This document shows, piece by piece, positions 11,102 through 26,488 of a stretch of DNA of 64,000 bases. This DNA is from Chalciporus piperatus (Eukaryota; Basidiomycota; Agaricomycetes; Boletales; Boletaceae): positions 186,001 through 250,000 of the forward strand of contig JBBPTG010000004.1 in assembly GCA_038093975.1 (NCBI GenBank), in the 5' to 3' direction. The stretch's first letter is position 1, and every line of letters starts with the position of its first letter. The translations under genes and the position numbers were made by a program. The notes below the pieces were generated by a model. That model saw only the letters and a program-made list of their open reading frames with translations, was not told the origin of the DNA and did not search any database.

Positions 11102-13666
11102 ATGCTGTGGAGTCACGGCGCTTATAACCCCCAGGGAAGGTGGCCTTTGACGGCTTTCTATCCAGTTCCACAACCAGTTCGAGACCTAATATCCATGCCA
11201 CGAGCACTTCAGCACGACATCGAGTACGTAGATATTCGGCCATCACCAGGGCCTGGTGATCAGCCTGAGCCAACTAGCTTTTATGAGAAATGGGTAGATC
11301 AATGTCGGTTGTCTCTATCGTCGCATTTGTTTGTCTCTCCAGTGCTCATGTCTTCCCGTAGCCTCTGCGAAGCACTCCACTCCAGAGTTGGCTGCGTAAG
11401 TCATTATACGGTCGATCGACATCTTCAATTGACCGAGGTATCATATATCTGCAGAGCGGAGGCATTGCGCAAATTGTATCCAGGTTACTCCCTCGTCGTT
11501 TCGGACGACTACCGACTCGGAGACCTGTTGGACTTCCCTGGTGTTACAGTCCAGCCTGCTGACATTGACTCTGAAGAACCAGAGGAGGTTACCAATGTTA
11601 CCTTTGCCGCAGTACCCAAATGTATCGGTGGCAAGGTACCCGGAGTGCTCATTGATAACATTATCTTGGGCTCGTATAAACTAACTTGGAAAGTGAGATC
11701 ACCCACCCGTCTCTTGGCCACGACTGAACTAGCATCGGATAGAACAAAGATTTCATTGTACACGTCGCAAGGGTATGAGTGCCGCATGTATACGATGACT
11801 TTTGGCGTGCTAACCTTTGTACCAGGTCCCCCAGGGGATGGCGATCAAATCCGTCAAGTTCTTCCTTCACCAGGGTCCCGAGCAAGCATCACGGGACCTC
11901 GTGCTCTCTGTTTGCCTTCACGCAGAACAGACTCACGACGAAATATGGGTGTTTAACCAGGGGTTCTGGACTAAGAACAAAGCGCTTTGGCTTGAAATCA
12001 AGGATTCGTCTTGGGATGAGGTTGTCATGAAAGAGGAGAGCAAGAAGGCTCTTCAGAAAGATATCTACGGTTTCTTCAAATCAGAGATGATTTACAAGAA
12101 GTTATCTATCACATGGAAGGTAAGCGTGTGTTGCACGGCGTTTAGCAAAGTGTACTCATGGTCCATCCCAGCGTGGCCTGATCATGTATGGACCACCGGG
12201 TAAGCTTCTTGATCATGCTCCACAACCACACATTAAAAGTGCGTCGTTGTCAGGTAATGGCAAGACCATCAGCATCAAAGTGATCATGAGGACTTGCACT
12301 GAACGCGGATTTACTCCACTCTACGTGAAGTCATTCCAAAGTGAGCGGAGTGGTTGTCTATTTGGTCACAGGAACTTATGCACAAAAGGTTTCCAAGGCG
12401 AAGAGGGGGCAATGCAAAATGTCTTCCTAAAGGCACGCCAGTTAGCTCCTTGCGTGGTATGAGTTCAAGCAATGATGTCTTGAAAACGGTACCTGACTCC
12501 GCTTGGGCGACTGTAGTTGGTCCTCGAGGACCTCGACAGTCTAATCAACGATCGGAACCGCTCCTTCTTCCTCAACCAGCTAGACGGGCTCGAAGGGAAC
12601 GATGGCTTGCTCGTCATTGCCTCCACCAATCATTTTGACAGGCTCGATCCAGGCTTGTCAAAACGGCCAAGCAGGTTCGATCGGAAATAGTGAGTTGAGC
12701 AACGATCACAATGTCTCTGCTAGAACAACCCGATAGCCTGTTCGACGATCCTGACCGCCAAGAGCGTTTATTGTATGCTCAATACTGGCAAAACAAGCTC
12801 AAGGACAATGAGGAGATATCCTTCCCGGATTCTCTCGCGGTTGAAGTGGCAGAGTTGACACAGGGATTCAGCTTTGCGTATCTGAAAGAGGCATTGTGCG
12901 TACCATTTTCGCGATACACCATAAACAACACTCATAGTCTTTCTCTGTTGATAGTGTGTCAACGCTTGTGCGAATCACCAATTCGGACGATGAGCACATT
13001 GACTTCCCACTTATGTTGAAGAGCCAAATCATGAGCCTTCGTAAGGAACTCGGGAAGCAGACTCTCACCCGTATTCCACCGCCACCGCCACCAATCCCGA
13101 GATCTCGAAGGCAGAAATCGGCTGAAGAGCAGGTCACCAGCTTAATGCCGTTGTTGCCCTCCTCAAGTAAAGAGGTCAAGTTCCCCACCGTGACCATGAG
13201 GTGTGGTGGCCCAAGGCAACCTCCCTTACCGAGGGACGCCCCGCCCATCGAGTTCGAGAGTTGGGATGACGTATATGACCCGCTGAATGACCAGGACATT
13301 CCACACCTCTTCAGGCTAGGCGGTGGACCCGCAGGCTCGAGGGGAAAGATCTACAGAACGGCTCCCCCTGCCAGTGCAGGAATCGCAACTACGCCCTTCC
13401 AGCGTGGATCTGTTCTCCCTGCCCCGTCCTCTGCTTATCCGCAAGCCATGCCTGGTGCTCTACCCTCTCAAACTGGAGGTTCGGACGCCACGCGAGGTCT
13501 AATGCGCAATCACGCGATGTGGAGTGGGCAGCGTGCGGGGTCGGTGACTACCCCTAGCTATGGCGCAGACTTGGGTCGGGAGAATCCATTGCCTCTCGGT
13601 AACCTCGCCCCTCTGGTCATTTTTGATGATGCCGATGATGGAGAGTCATCCGGCTCCGATGTTTGA
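11102..13666 (+). CDS. AAA ATPase with a proline-rich C-terminal tail
   Basis: A single AAA module is evident. Walker A is GPPGNGKT, with an intron inserted inside the P-loop codons near 12200. Walker B is [10 protein letters not shown], also split by an intron before 12520. Sensor 1 ([15 protein letters not shown]) and the arginine-finger region ([11 protein letters not shown]) follow, then a helical lid ([15 protein letters not shown]). The N-terminal part holds [18 protein letters not shown], then [20 protein letters not shown] just before Walker A, as in a fungal AAA group without a standard name. The last ~200 residues are Pro/Gly/Ser-rich with a run of prolines ([14 protein letters not shown]) and an acidic end. 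Substrate and location unknown. The first ATG in frame (11102) is used but the 5' end is only moderately supported. Confidence 0.8.
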
Positions 13667-13970
13667 ACAGGAATGCTTACCTGGGGAAGGAAACCGCGAG
13701 AACAGGGTTGTATTCAAGTTTCTGTGACATCTTGTATGCTTCTTGTAGTACCTCTGTTACCTTTGTACTGTGAATAAGTTCTGGCACGTTGCGTACGTAT
13801 CACAGTGATGGTTCTTCAAACGTTCATGACTCGAGTTAGTCGCGACGTCAGTCCCTATGTCGGCTCCGGCTCCGGCCCAGTTCTTTCCCGGATTATCTCG
13901 CTTCGCAGCTCGTCAACTCACAGTCAACTCACCCACAACTTTTCAGACAATACGCGGCGTTTCCGACCCA

Positions 13971-15681
13971 ATGTCTCTACCGAACCTCGGGGGTCGCTTC
14001 GCTGTCGGCGCGACAACGTTCAGGTTGGCCGTTCCACCAACTTCGTTCAGTTGTGCCCAGATATCTTCAGCGACGTCATCCGATTTGAAGCAAGCTCTTT
14101 TGCTCGACGAAGTCGTTTTCACTGCTTATTACCCAGCAGATGTCCAGCCCAAAAGCTCCCCTCGAGGGCTCAATTGGCTTATTCGGTTCGTCAGCTGTAG
14201 CTCTTGTCCTGTCGCGCGTAATACTGAGGTGCGCCCGGACCTAGTCCACTGAGTGCATCCTTGCAGGGATACGCCAACTATACTGGTGAGCTCAGGCTGC
14301 ATATCTGGATCTGCTGATAACCCAATTGCCGGTGACTAGGTTTATCTTGGTGGTTATTATGGCCAATCGTATATCTGTACGGTGCGCTTCTCAAGGTCCG
14401 TTCCAATCATTACAGCCCTTGCATACTTCGGTTCCACCAACGTCTCATCCAGATACCGGTTCATCCTGACGCACCCCTTCTCAACCCTCACACGATCGCG
14501 CGACCCAATGCAACCAAGTCTTTACCGTGGCCACTTATTGTTTTCTCCCATGGTTTAGGTGGAAGTAGGACTGCATATAGGTTCCTGCGTCATTTCTCGA
14601 GATAACCTCCCATCATTCATTATTGTTTCAGCCAGTTATGCATGCGAATCGCCGCGTCTGGACGCGTCGTGGTTGCCATTGAACACCGGGATGGTTCGGG
14701 AAGTGCCTTTGTCCGTTCATCCTCCGTAGCAATCCCATACGTCAAGGAGGCTACACTGGTGTAAGTCTAAGATGTCAAGCCATCGAATATCCCCCATTCT
14801 TATTGTCTCCTTCAGTTGGCCTCCAGACCACCCACCAGAAGAGAGTAATATGCTCTCTTTCCGAGGCCATCAGCTCGACTTTCGGAGGAGTGAGATATAC
14901 CACGCGGTTCGAGCCATCAGAAAGTTGGTCAATGATGGTCACGAAGACGCCTGGGATCCTTTGCAGTCCACAGGAGATACCCCGGTCGATTGGTCAAGAT
15001 GGACTGGCACTGGTGATGCACGGCCAGTTGAAAGCGAGGAGAATGTTGTTCTCGCCGGACATTCGTTTGGAGGCGCGACTGTTGTGAGTATTAGCGCCAG
15101 TCTGATATCGTTTCCTGGGTTATTGATTTGGTAAACAGTTATCTATACTATCTAATGCGCCGCCGGACAATGAGCCCCCGATACGCGTTCGAAAAGCACT
15201 TATACTTGATCCCTGGCTAGAACCAATACCCTCCCCGGGACCCGTACCCCACCCGAAGTTCATCGAACAATCCATACCCAGTATACTAGTTATAAACTCA
15301 GAAAATTTCACGCTTTGGAAGGATCACTTTGAACGCTTACTAGATGTCGGGAAGTCTTGGATGGAGACTCGATGGGAATTGCTGACGATTGGTGAGTCCT
15401 TGCATGCGAGCGATGGATGTCGAGGCTAAATTTCTGAAGCCCGAGCCCAACACATTTCTTTCTCGGATTTTCCAATCTTGCCACTTGTTTCTAGCAAGAA
15501 CGCGCGGCTGGTTCGAGACAAGATCTTAGATCTCTCTATCACATTTTTAGATGGCGACGGATGTGAGTCGGTAGCGGACTCGTCTGCTAAAAAGATGGAG
15601 ATTAGAGTTATCGGCCAACGACCCGATGGTCGACCGAAGCGACAGATAGTTGCGGAGCGAGGCGATGTCATCCTGCACTAG
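13971..15681 (+). CDS. Platelet-activating-factor acetylhydrolase-like (PAF-AH II) lipase
   Basis: This is an alpha/beta hydrolase of the plasma/type II PAF-acetylhydrolase family, which removes short or oxidised acyl chains from phospholipids. Conserved blocks: MSLPNLGGRFAVGATTF at the chosen start, FTAYYPADV, PLIVFSHGLGGSRTAYS (oxyanion region), VVVAIEHRDGSGS, and the nucleophile elbow VVLAGHSFGGATV. Later come the acid-containing ALILDPWLEPIPSP and a His in ARAQHISFSDFP, so Ser, Asp and His of a catalytic triad are all present. The TM-like WWLLWPIVYLYGALL segment after residue ~100 is usual for fungal members. I chose ATG 13971 because fungal homologs commonly begin near this sequence; an in-frame ATG at 13857 would add 38 residues. 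The 3' half uses exons at about 14817-15083, 15139-15390 and 15440-15681. Confidence 0.87.
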
Positions 15682-15941
15682 AGTCTATACTATCGCTTAC
15701 CACGAGTAGTAGTCTAGAAAAACTTCTGGAAGGGGTTATGCTCATAATGCTCTACCAAGTGCCCGACGCAGCAGTTGAGGAATAGATTAGATAATAGATT
15801 ACTTGACACATACTCCTCGACGGATCTAGTCCGAGTCAGACGCAAACACAACATACGCCCAGCACGGGCATTTAAACCCTTGCCTGTTCGCTATTGTCCT
15901 TCCCATCCACGACCATCTCTAGTTCGACGGATACCACTATC

Positions 15942-18747
15942 ATGACCACTCAGGCCACAGTAGCCATTACTCCTGACGCTGCCATTCCTCTCTTCCAATC
16001 CATCGGCCTCCCCAAGTCAAAGGCCGCAGAGGCAGCGAAGAACGCGAAGAGTGCCACGATATTGAGGGACCTCGTCCTCGCACACGACCTTGCCTCTGAC
16101 TCAGATCCACTTGGGGAGAAACGCGCCGTGCTTGTTGCAGCCCTCGCTGTCCAGCTCACCAAAACCTTGAATGTCGACGACGCCAAGCGAGCCTACATCG
16201 TCAAAGCCATCCGCGAAGAGAAACTCAAGTCTGTAGATCAAGTTAATGGTTCGTCTAATCTCTATGTGTCTTCTGCAGCGATCGATGAACATCGCGAATA
16301 GTTGCCGCTAAATATCTCGAGACAAACTCGTTCCCGGTGAACGAGGCCGAGTTCAACGAAGCGTGTGGTGTTGGTGAGTCTGTACGATCAATGTGGTACG
16401 TATGTTGCTCCAACCACCATTGAATGTAGGATTTAGCATTACATCGGACCAACTGGACACCTTTGTCAAGGAGTACATCCAGTCGAATTCGATCTCCGGA
16501 TGGAGTAGTCTTGGAATTGTGATTGGTGGAGTCAAGAACGCCGCTGCGCTGCGATGGGCAAATCCACTTGAAATAAAGAACTCTGTCGAGCGCGTCTTCG
16601 CCGACACTTTCGGCGCGAAGGAGACTGCAAAACCCAAGGCAAAGGTGGGTGGCGATGATAATACCCCACGCTTCGTCGTAGCTTCATGACTCTCATCAGG
16701 AACCAAAGAAAGAAGCCAGCGCACCAGCTGCTGGTGAAGCAACGGACAACGCCGCCTCCATATCCGATGCTGCGCAAAGGGCGAAGGCGAGGAAAGTAGT
16801 GTTCGAGGAGGGGTTCTTGGGCGCGCTTCACAAGCCCGGCGAAAACCCGCAGATCAAACCTGAGCTTCGGGAGCAACACTTGGCCGCTACCGGTGGCAAA
16901 GTTTACACGCGTTTCCCTCCCGAACCGAACGGGTATCTACACATCGGACATTGCAAAGCTATCTTCGTGGACTTTGGCTATGCAGCACATCACGGAGGGA
17001 GAACGTACCTCCGCTTTGACGACACGAATCCCGAGAAGGAGGAGGCGAGGTACTTCACCAGTATCATCGAAGTCGTTCGATGGCTTGGTTTCGAGCCATG
17101 GAAGATCACGTACTCCAGTGACTACTTCGATCAATTGTATGAGCTTGCCATCGAGCTGATCAAGCGAGACAAAGCATATGTTTGCCATTGTTCCCGTGAG
17201 TGGATGCCGTCGTACTATGAGTCTTGCTCATCCATCGCCTTCAGAGGAGCAAATGAGGTCAGATAGGGGTGAAAAGGTTGCCGCTCCTCGAGCTTGTGTC
17301 CACCGAGATAGGCCAGTTGAAGAATCCCTCACGGAATTCCAGAAAATGAAAAATGGGATCTATCGACCCAAGGAAGCCTTTTTACGCATGAAGCAGGACC
17401 TGACGGATCCCAATCCTAAGATGTGGGATCACACAGCCTACCGTGTCATGGACGCCGCCCACCATCGCACGCATGATAAATGGAAAATATACCCTACCTA
17501 TGAATACACCCACTGTCTGGTGGACAGTTTCGAAAACATATCGTAAGCACCCTTTCTTGCTCGACGCTCGACACTGAAATGAAAACCCATGCAGACATTC
17601 GTTGTGCACCACGGAGTTTGTCACCTCCCGCCAGTCATACGAATGGCTTTGCGACGCTCTTGAAGTTTACAAGCCCAGACAGTCCGAGTTTGGAAGACTG
17701 AACATCACAGGAACGATTAACTCGAAACGCAAGATTTTGCAGCTGGTCAAGGAAGGATATGTTTCCGGATGGAATGATCCACGTCTTCACACCCTTATCG
17801 CCCTCCGACGCCGAGGAATTCCTCCTGAAGCACTCCTTTCCTTCGTGAGCACCCTCGGGGTCTCCACGGCAGAGTCGAATATCCAGATCGCTCGCTTTGA
17901 TCAAACCATCAGGCAATATCTGGAGGGAACCGCTCCAAGATTGCTCATGGTGCTGCGTCCACTCAAAGTCACAATCGAGAATTTCCAAGATGTCCTTATG
18001 ATAGAGAAACCACTGCACCCGAAAGTTCCGGAACTCGGCACCTCCACTATCCCATTCACGCCTACCATCTACATCGATGCCGACGATTTCAGATTGGAGG
18101 ATTCCAAAGATTACTTCCGTCTTGCTCCCGGAAAAACTGTTGGTCTTTTCCAGGCCCCTCATCCTATCACCTGCACGTCATACAAGCAAGATCCCGAGAC
18201 CGGCGAGGTCACAGAACTCTTCTGTCGCCTCGAAGATAAGAGTAAGGTCAAACCCAAGGCATACATTCAGTGGGTCGCAGAACACGCACCATCCGGCAGT
18301 CCTGTCCGCGTGGACGAAACGCGCATCTTCTACCCCTTATTCAAGAGCGACAACCCCTTAGCTGCGGTCCCTGATTTCACGGCGGACATCAATCCCAATA
18401 GCATGGACGTCGTGAAAGGAGCTATGGTCGAAGTCGGTTTCTGGCCACTGGTACGGGAGTCGGTGAAGAACGCGCTCGCCGAGAGCAGGGCTCGTGCTGA
18501 GAAGTCAAAGGCTGAGGGTGCCCAGCAGGTCTTGGACCCTGAGACGCCTGTGGTCACGCCCGAGCAACTAGTCGGGAAGGAGTGTATTCGCTTCCAAGGC
18601 CTGCGTGTCGCATACTTCGCAGTGGACTCAGATTCCCGCTTGTCAATGCTCGACAGCCCAGAGAGCCCTTGTCGCAGGGGTCAGGGCGATTTCTTGGTGC
18701 TTAACAGGATAGTTAGTTTGAAGGAGGATGCTGGGAAAAGCGCGTGA
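15942..18747 (+). CDS. GLN4: Glutaminyl-tRNA synthetase
   Basis: Class I aminoacyl-tRNA synthetase charging tRNA-Gln in the cytosol. The N-terminal eukaryotic GlnRS extension is present ([20 protein letters not shown]), then a linker with [14 protein letters not shown] sequence. The catalytic domain has the HIGH motif as [20 protein letters not shown], then [31 protein letters not shown] insert sequence and [17 protein letters not shown] follow. The KMSKS equivalent is INSKRKI, ahead of [20 protein letters not shown]. The C-terminal anticodon-binding beta-barrels include [22 protein letters not shown] 15942 is the first ATG; the open frame upstream starts at a non-ATG codon. Introns interrupt the 5' half; exon 17602-18747 is long and uninterrupted. 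Confidence 0.93.
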
Positions 18748-18827
18748 TGGTGTGGTGCAGCTCGGTATTCAGTCATGCATGCTATGGGGTTGATGGTTTC
18801 AGGATATCATTACAGGTGGAATATACG

Positions 18828-21800
18828 CTAGGCAGCTACAAGCGCGTGTAGCCCATAGATCTCTTTTCGTACAGCATAATAGACGTTCGAGACGTTACCC
18901 TCGAGTTCAACTTTTCCTCGTCCCGTCTTCCGAACCGCGACCGTCTCTTCGATGTTATCGGACGATTGACCTCGTTTGGCTCCCGCTCCGCAAATCAGGA
19001 CACCTTCACCGATGAGTTCGGCTGGTATTCCTATGGATGTGAGTCTTGCCTTCAGAGCGGTTAGCTTGAGCTCTCCAATCATCGTCGAACGCGGATGAGG
19101 TCGTGCTAGCCGCGATCCCAGGACTCGGTTTTGAGAATCATCCGTTCTGACATGCACATCCGCTGCCACTGACACTCCGGATGGTTCGAGGATTGGAATT
19201 GCGGAGCTGAAGTGGTTCACTACACGTCCAGTCACGTAACCGACTTCGTTGTCTTCAAACTATAAACACCAACTCGTGAGGATGCGTGGACTCGAACGAG
19301 CCGCATGACTCACCCGAGACAGTTTCATCGTGTTCAGTAGCTCGTCACTGAGAGAGATAGAGAAACTGTTGGTCTGTTGACCAATTTGTATGGTTTCGCC
19401 TATTCCAGGGGCGTAAATGTCTTTGGTCATCGTGCGGATGTGCCCACAGCTTTCAATTAGGGTATTGACCGCGTCCATTGACGAGTGAACTAGGATCTGA
19501 AGAGAGGCTTATTCACTTTCCGTTACACGGAACTGTTCTTCTTCCTACCATTTTGCGCGGGTTTACTTGAGGTATGATAGTTTTGACAGCACGCCCGTCA
19601 TTGAGACCCTCTATGTCGATGAAGAGGAGGCGACATGCTAGCTGAATCTCGATCTCAGAAGAGACGTACTTCGAAGGCGGCTCCTGTACTACAGACTGTA
19701 GAAATCATCAATCATCCAGCAGGTGGATTAGAGCCAGGAATAACAAGACCTTTTCCTCCACTTCTGCCTGTTTGCGTTTTGCTTCCTTGATTTCATCCGA
19801 CTCGGCCTCTTGTTCAAGAGCCTTACCTCGACGAAGCCACATTCCGACGTCAACGGTTTCGCCGTATTCATCGACTCTCCGCTTCTTTTCGACGTAGGGG
19901 AACATACGGAATCGTTGTGCCTGACCGGCACTTTTGAAGAAAGCTGTCGCCTTGGACACGTTACCCTTGAGATAAATATCGAAGGACAGCAAGGTTTTCG
20001 TTAGACCGTCGTCCAAATCTAGACCCCAGTCAGCGCCGTCTTCGACCTTCTCTGCTTTCCGTCTTCGTGTTGAAGTTGGCGCAGCATCTCCGTCAATCTC
20101 CATCTGGTCTTCGTTTAAAGCACGTTCGACTTCATCCTCTTCATCAGAGTCGGATTCCTCGTCGGATTCATCTTCATCTGCTTCGAGCATGCGTTGGTTG
20201 CGTTCGATGGCAGCTTGGTGTGCCGCTTCTTTTTCCTTGATAGCGCGTTCCTTGGCGAGGTAAGCTTCAAGCTCGGCTCCTTGGAGGGGAACTTTGGAAT
20301 TCATCTGACAAGGTATGAGCATTAGATGTCCGACAATGAAGTAGAAGCGCCCAGATACCCTGAGTTGGAGAGATCCGTCCATCATGACATTGTTACCAAT
20401 CTTCCCTTTATCCCAGGTATCGTCACCTCTTTGCGAACTGTTCCATCTCTCAAAGAGGCTGTGGGCTAAAGTTCCCTCCTCCCCTCTGCTTGTGAGGAGC
20501 ACGACATTGTCGGGTACTGCAGCAAAGTCAACAAACAACGATCTCGATGGCCCGTGTGAGAGGGATGCCGGGACGGCAAGGATGAGTTTTGGCTCTTTTG
20601 AAGCGTATTTTTGTACGAGTGCCTGTGGGCTCAAGAAAAATTCGAGGTGTCTGGAAAGGGATGAATGGCACCACAATGGAAAGCAAAGGAGGGAGGTGAC
20701 GCACTTGAATCGAAGTGCAAACGCTCCCAGGGCTTCATCGTCCGCCTCGTCATCTGCTCGCCTTCGCTTGAAACCCGTCTTGCCGCTCCCATCAACGCCA
20801 ACATCTTCCTTACTGACAGTGCCCCCGACCCATTCCATCATACTTCGTGCGAACGTCAGCATTTCGCGTCCGTTGCGAGATAAAAGGCAGATTGGATAGC
20901 GGAAGTCGGCATATTTCCAATGTTGGTCGAGTAAGACCAATAGCTCGAGCAATCGAGGACCAGCGTCACAGGGTAACAGGAGAGAACATCGGGATGATAG
21001 CGTAGCGCCAATGGTGTCTGGAAGAAGATGAACTGGTTACTCGGCAATAGAGACTGTAGGAAATGCAGGGTACCTATCATAGCCGCATCACGGTCTTTTC
21101 TTCGACTTGTTACGACGTTTGCTCTGTCGGCATCCGTGATGAAGAGATCTGGCCGAGCAAGTGGCTCAAAGACACCACCTGCTGACGCTCGGAAGAGTAC
21201 AGTGCCTTCAAGGTGACGTTCCTTCATGTGGTTCATGTTGACAGCATAGACAATGGTCCCTGCTGATGGCGATCGAATCTTCCATATCGACCCACCGAGG
21301 GTATGTCCTGCAGCAAAGGGTGTGATTGTAATACCTTGACATTTACCTGTACAAAGAAGACAGGACATTCATTATTATGATTATAAATACATGTAATCTG
21401 GACCTCGCCAAGACTAACCCTGCAAATGTGTGGGTTGGGAATACCTGAGGGTGTTGACAGCGTCATAAGCCTCGTGAACATCGTTTGCTGTGGCGATGAA
21501 TTTCATTGAAGAGTGACTAGAGGAGGGATCGACGGGAGTTTGCTCGGCAATTGACGCGTCTGGGTTGTCGTTCGGAGGTTGTTCTTCGGGGACGTCCTGT
21601 TCGTCGCGAGTTCCTTGGATGTCTTCGAGTGTTACTATGCGAGCCATGGCGTGTACGGGGATAGTGGTGTAGGCAGGGGCTTTGAGGCCCCAGTGAGCAT
21701 AAGCGTAGGCATAGAGGCCTGCGTGTGTGAGATCACCGTGCGAAAGGAGAACGAGGTCGATGGTGGGTGCGCATCTGTGAAGGGGATGAAGAAAATGCGA

Positions 21801-22005
21801 GAAAGGGATGGCTGAATACGTACTCTCTTAATGCGGTGCAATATGTTGACCAGGGGAATGAGTCGGGGAGGTGATGTTCCTCTGGGGTCCAATCTGGGGA
21901 ACCACAGTCGAGCAGGACGCGGACGTCGTCTATCTGGAGTAGATATGCGAGAGGGACTGTGCTGTTTGGGTTTACTGCGCCTGCGAGTGGTCTGAAGGTG
22001 ATCAT
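18828..22005 (-). CDS. CFT2: Cleavage and polyadenylation factor subunit CPSF100 (Cft2)
   Basis: Cft2/CPSF100 is the catalytically inactive metallo-beta-lactamase/beta-CASP partner of the CPSF73 nuclease in mRNA 3'-end formation. The N-terminus reads MITFRPLAGAVNPNSTVPLA, then YLLQIDDVRVLLDCGSPDW. The metallo-beta-lactamase strand HGDL-type region (TIDLVLLSHGDLTHAG-like) has its His/Asp on the next exon. Beta-CASP features include ITPFAAGHTLGGSIWKI, FITDADRANVVTSRRKDRD and PKLILAVPASLSHGPSRSLF. A highly acidic linker (DEDESDEESDSDEEDE) follows; its KVPLQGAELEAYLAKERAI neighbour is characteristic of Cft2. The C-terminal exons include DAVNTLIESCGHIRTMTKD and end LHALVAA. The gene is convergent with GlnRS (stops 80 bases apart) and divergent from alpha-tubulin. 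Confidence 0.9.
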
Positions 22006-22255
22006 GGCGCGAACGACAGCGGGTCGCTTGACATACTCGGAACGTGTAGCTAATAGCCGAACGTCGTGGAGGCGTGAGAAGCCTTAGATAATCGCCATGT
22101 GTTCTGCTGGCTTTTAACCCTTGGCCCTTTCTTCTGGACGATCACCCATCCTCGCCTTCCCCCAAGTCTCAGTACGTCCCTTCGACGCGTATTCTCGCGT
22201 TCACTCTCCTCATCATCTCAGCTAACAACTCTCACAGCCAAATCCATCACAAACC

Positions 22256-23964
22256 ATGCGTGAAGTCATCTCTGTCCATGTCGGCCAAGCCGGTGTCCAG
22301 ATTGGAAATGCCTGCTGTACGTCTTTTCTTCCGCGTTTCCTCTCTACACCACCCCCCGTCACGCGTCGCGCCCTCCATTTCACCTTGTCCACATCTAAAT
22401 CGGTACTAATGCCTATCCACAGGGGAACTCTACACCGTCGAACACGGTCTGAGTGTAATTTCATTCCCCTTTCATCATTCTTATCCCGCTCATCGCATCA
22501 ATCCAGCCCGATGGTCGCCTCGTCGAAGGCTCCCCATCTTCTAAAGATGGTGGCTTCAGCACTTTCTTCTCCGAGACCTCGTCGGGAAAGCACGTCCCGC
22601 GGTCCTTGTACATTGATCTCGAGCCCAACGTGATCGACGAGGTTCGGACTGGTACTTACAGGAGTCTTTTCCACCCCGAGACTCTTGTCACCGGTAAAGA
22701 AGATGCCGCGAGCAACTGTATGTGTCTTTCGTTCTCTTTGTTTGCGCTCCAGCTAATTTCGTCATCCCAAGATGCTCGTGGTCACTACACGATTGGCAAG
22801 GAGCAGATCGATACCGTCATGGACAAAGTTCGTCGGCTTGCCGACAACTGCTCTGGTCTGCAGGGCTTCTTTGTTTTCCACTCCTTCGGCGGTGGCACTG
22901 GGTCAGGATTTGGTGCTTTGATTCTCGAACGTCTCTCTACCGACTATGGTAAGAAGTCAAAGTTGGAGTTCAGTGTGTACCCTGCTCCTACGATGGCAAA
23001 CTCCGTTGTCGAGCCCTACAACTCCGTATTGACGACGCACACCACACTTGAGCACTCTGACTGCTCTTTCATGGTGAGCTTGACATCTCATTTCCGTTTG
23101 CCACACTTTATGCTGACACCGATCAGGTTGACAATGAGGCAATTTACGACATTTGCAAGCGTAACTTAAACATCTCGTCACCCAGCTTCACGAATTTGAA
23201 CCGCTTGATCGCCCAAGTTGTCTCCTCCATCACTGCCTCCCTGCGCTTTGACGGTTCCCTGAACGTCGATTTGAACGAGTTCCAGACTAACCTTGTGCCG
23301 TAAGTTTTTCAAATTGTTGAAACAAGATATGTTGGTTGAGAATACCCCAGTTTCCCTCGTATCCACTTCCCATTGGCTACCTTTGCTCCTATCATCTCGG
23401 CAGAGAAGGCTCACCACGAGCAGAACTCAGTTGCCGACATGACTTTCTCGTGTTTCGAGCCCGGCAACCAGATGGTCAAGTGCGACCCTCGTGAGGGCAA
23501 ATACAGTATGTCACCATACATTTTATCTTTGTCATGTGTCTCATTAATTTTTAGTGGCCTGTGCACTTCTCTACCGCGGTGATGTCGTCCCCAAGGATGT
23601 GAACGCGGCTGTGAGCATCATCAAGACCCGCCGGACGATCCAATTCGTGGACTGGTGCCCTACTGGATTCAAGCTCGGTATCTGCAACGAGCCTCCTGCG
23701 CACATTCCAGGTGGTGATCTTGCCAAGGTGTCTCGTAGTATGTGCATGTTGTCGAACACCACTGCCATCTCGAGCGCATGGAGTCGCTTGGACCACAAGT
23801 TTGACCTCCTGTACTCCAAGCGTGCCTTTGTTCACTGGTACGTCGGTGAAGGTATGGAGGAGGGTGAGTTCTCTGAGGCACGTGAGGACCTCGCGGCACT
23901 CGAAAAAGATTACGAGGAGGTTGGTATTGACTCTGCCGATGCTGAGGAAGGCGGAGAGTACTAG
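22256..23964 (+). CDS. TUB1: Alpha-tubulin, upstream copy of a tandem pair
   Basis: Encodes the GTP-binding alpha subunit of microtubules. The N-terminus [20 protein letters not shown] is diagnostic, as is the nucleotide-binding loop [20 protein letters not shown]. The alpha-specific [19 protein letters not shown] and the C-terminal acidic tail ending GGEY (terminal Tyr) are present. Introns fall after NAC inside the Trp21 codon (T|GG), after HGLS, after ASN, after SDCSFM, after NLVP and after EGKY. All exons join in frame with no lesion. The K40 loop reads [13 protein letters not shown] and keeps a lysine near residue 44. A neighbouring paralog lies 430 bases downstream on the same strand. 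Confidence 0.96.
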
Positions 23965-24394
23965 ATGCATTTACGTTCTCGCTTCCACCCCTTGCATTTT
24001 TTTCTTTGGTTCTCTACACGAAGTTAGTCGTCCGTATAATCTGTTTCCGCTACGCTTGATGAATTTTACGCATACCTTTCTTTGATTCTACGTAACATGG
24101 AACACGATTTGTTTATGATTTGTACATGCTGCTTGTGTGCTGAGTGATGGGGGCGGTGAGTAATTTCTGGCGGCTAGGCAAACGGAGACAGTCACTATAG
24201 GGCAAGCCCCAGGCAAGGCTGGCTGGCTCCGTGAATTACTCTGCCGACGATATTTCCAAAACAAGAAGGTGCCGACAAAATTTGTTGCTTAAGTACTTAG
24301 GTCGAGAAAGAATCCATTGGTCATCCATCGGTCGTCTCTACCTCCATAATCAGTCAACCAGTCTCAACCTACACCGGCCCTTCAGCTCAGCACC

Positions 24395-26266
<1,872 letters not shown>

Positions 26267-26488
26267 GTTATTTACTTGCAATTTTGTCTCGTGGCTTTGG
26301 ATTTTAAAATAGGTTTGTCAATTTATTGGCTTAACTAAGACTTGCACGTTCTAGTCTACTTGTCTAAGTTCGCTCTGGATAACAGAGTCTATAAAGTTAT
26401 GGTTATATGGACCCCCCCATTCTTGGAGAGAATCATGGACACACTGACGAATCGTCACTATACAGATTGGTACGCTTCATCGCTCCAC

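Noticed and set aside
20384..20899. Long plus-strand open frame
   Set aside because: It lies opposite the CFT2 coding sequence, whose minus-strand reading has clear family motifs.
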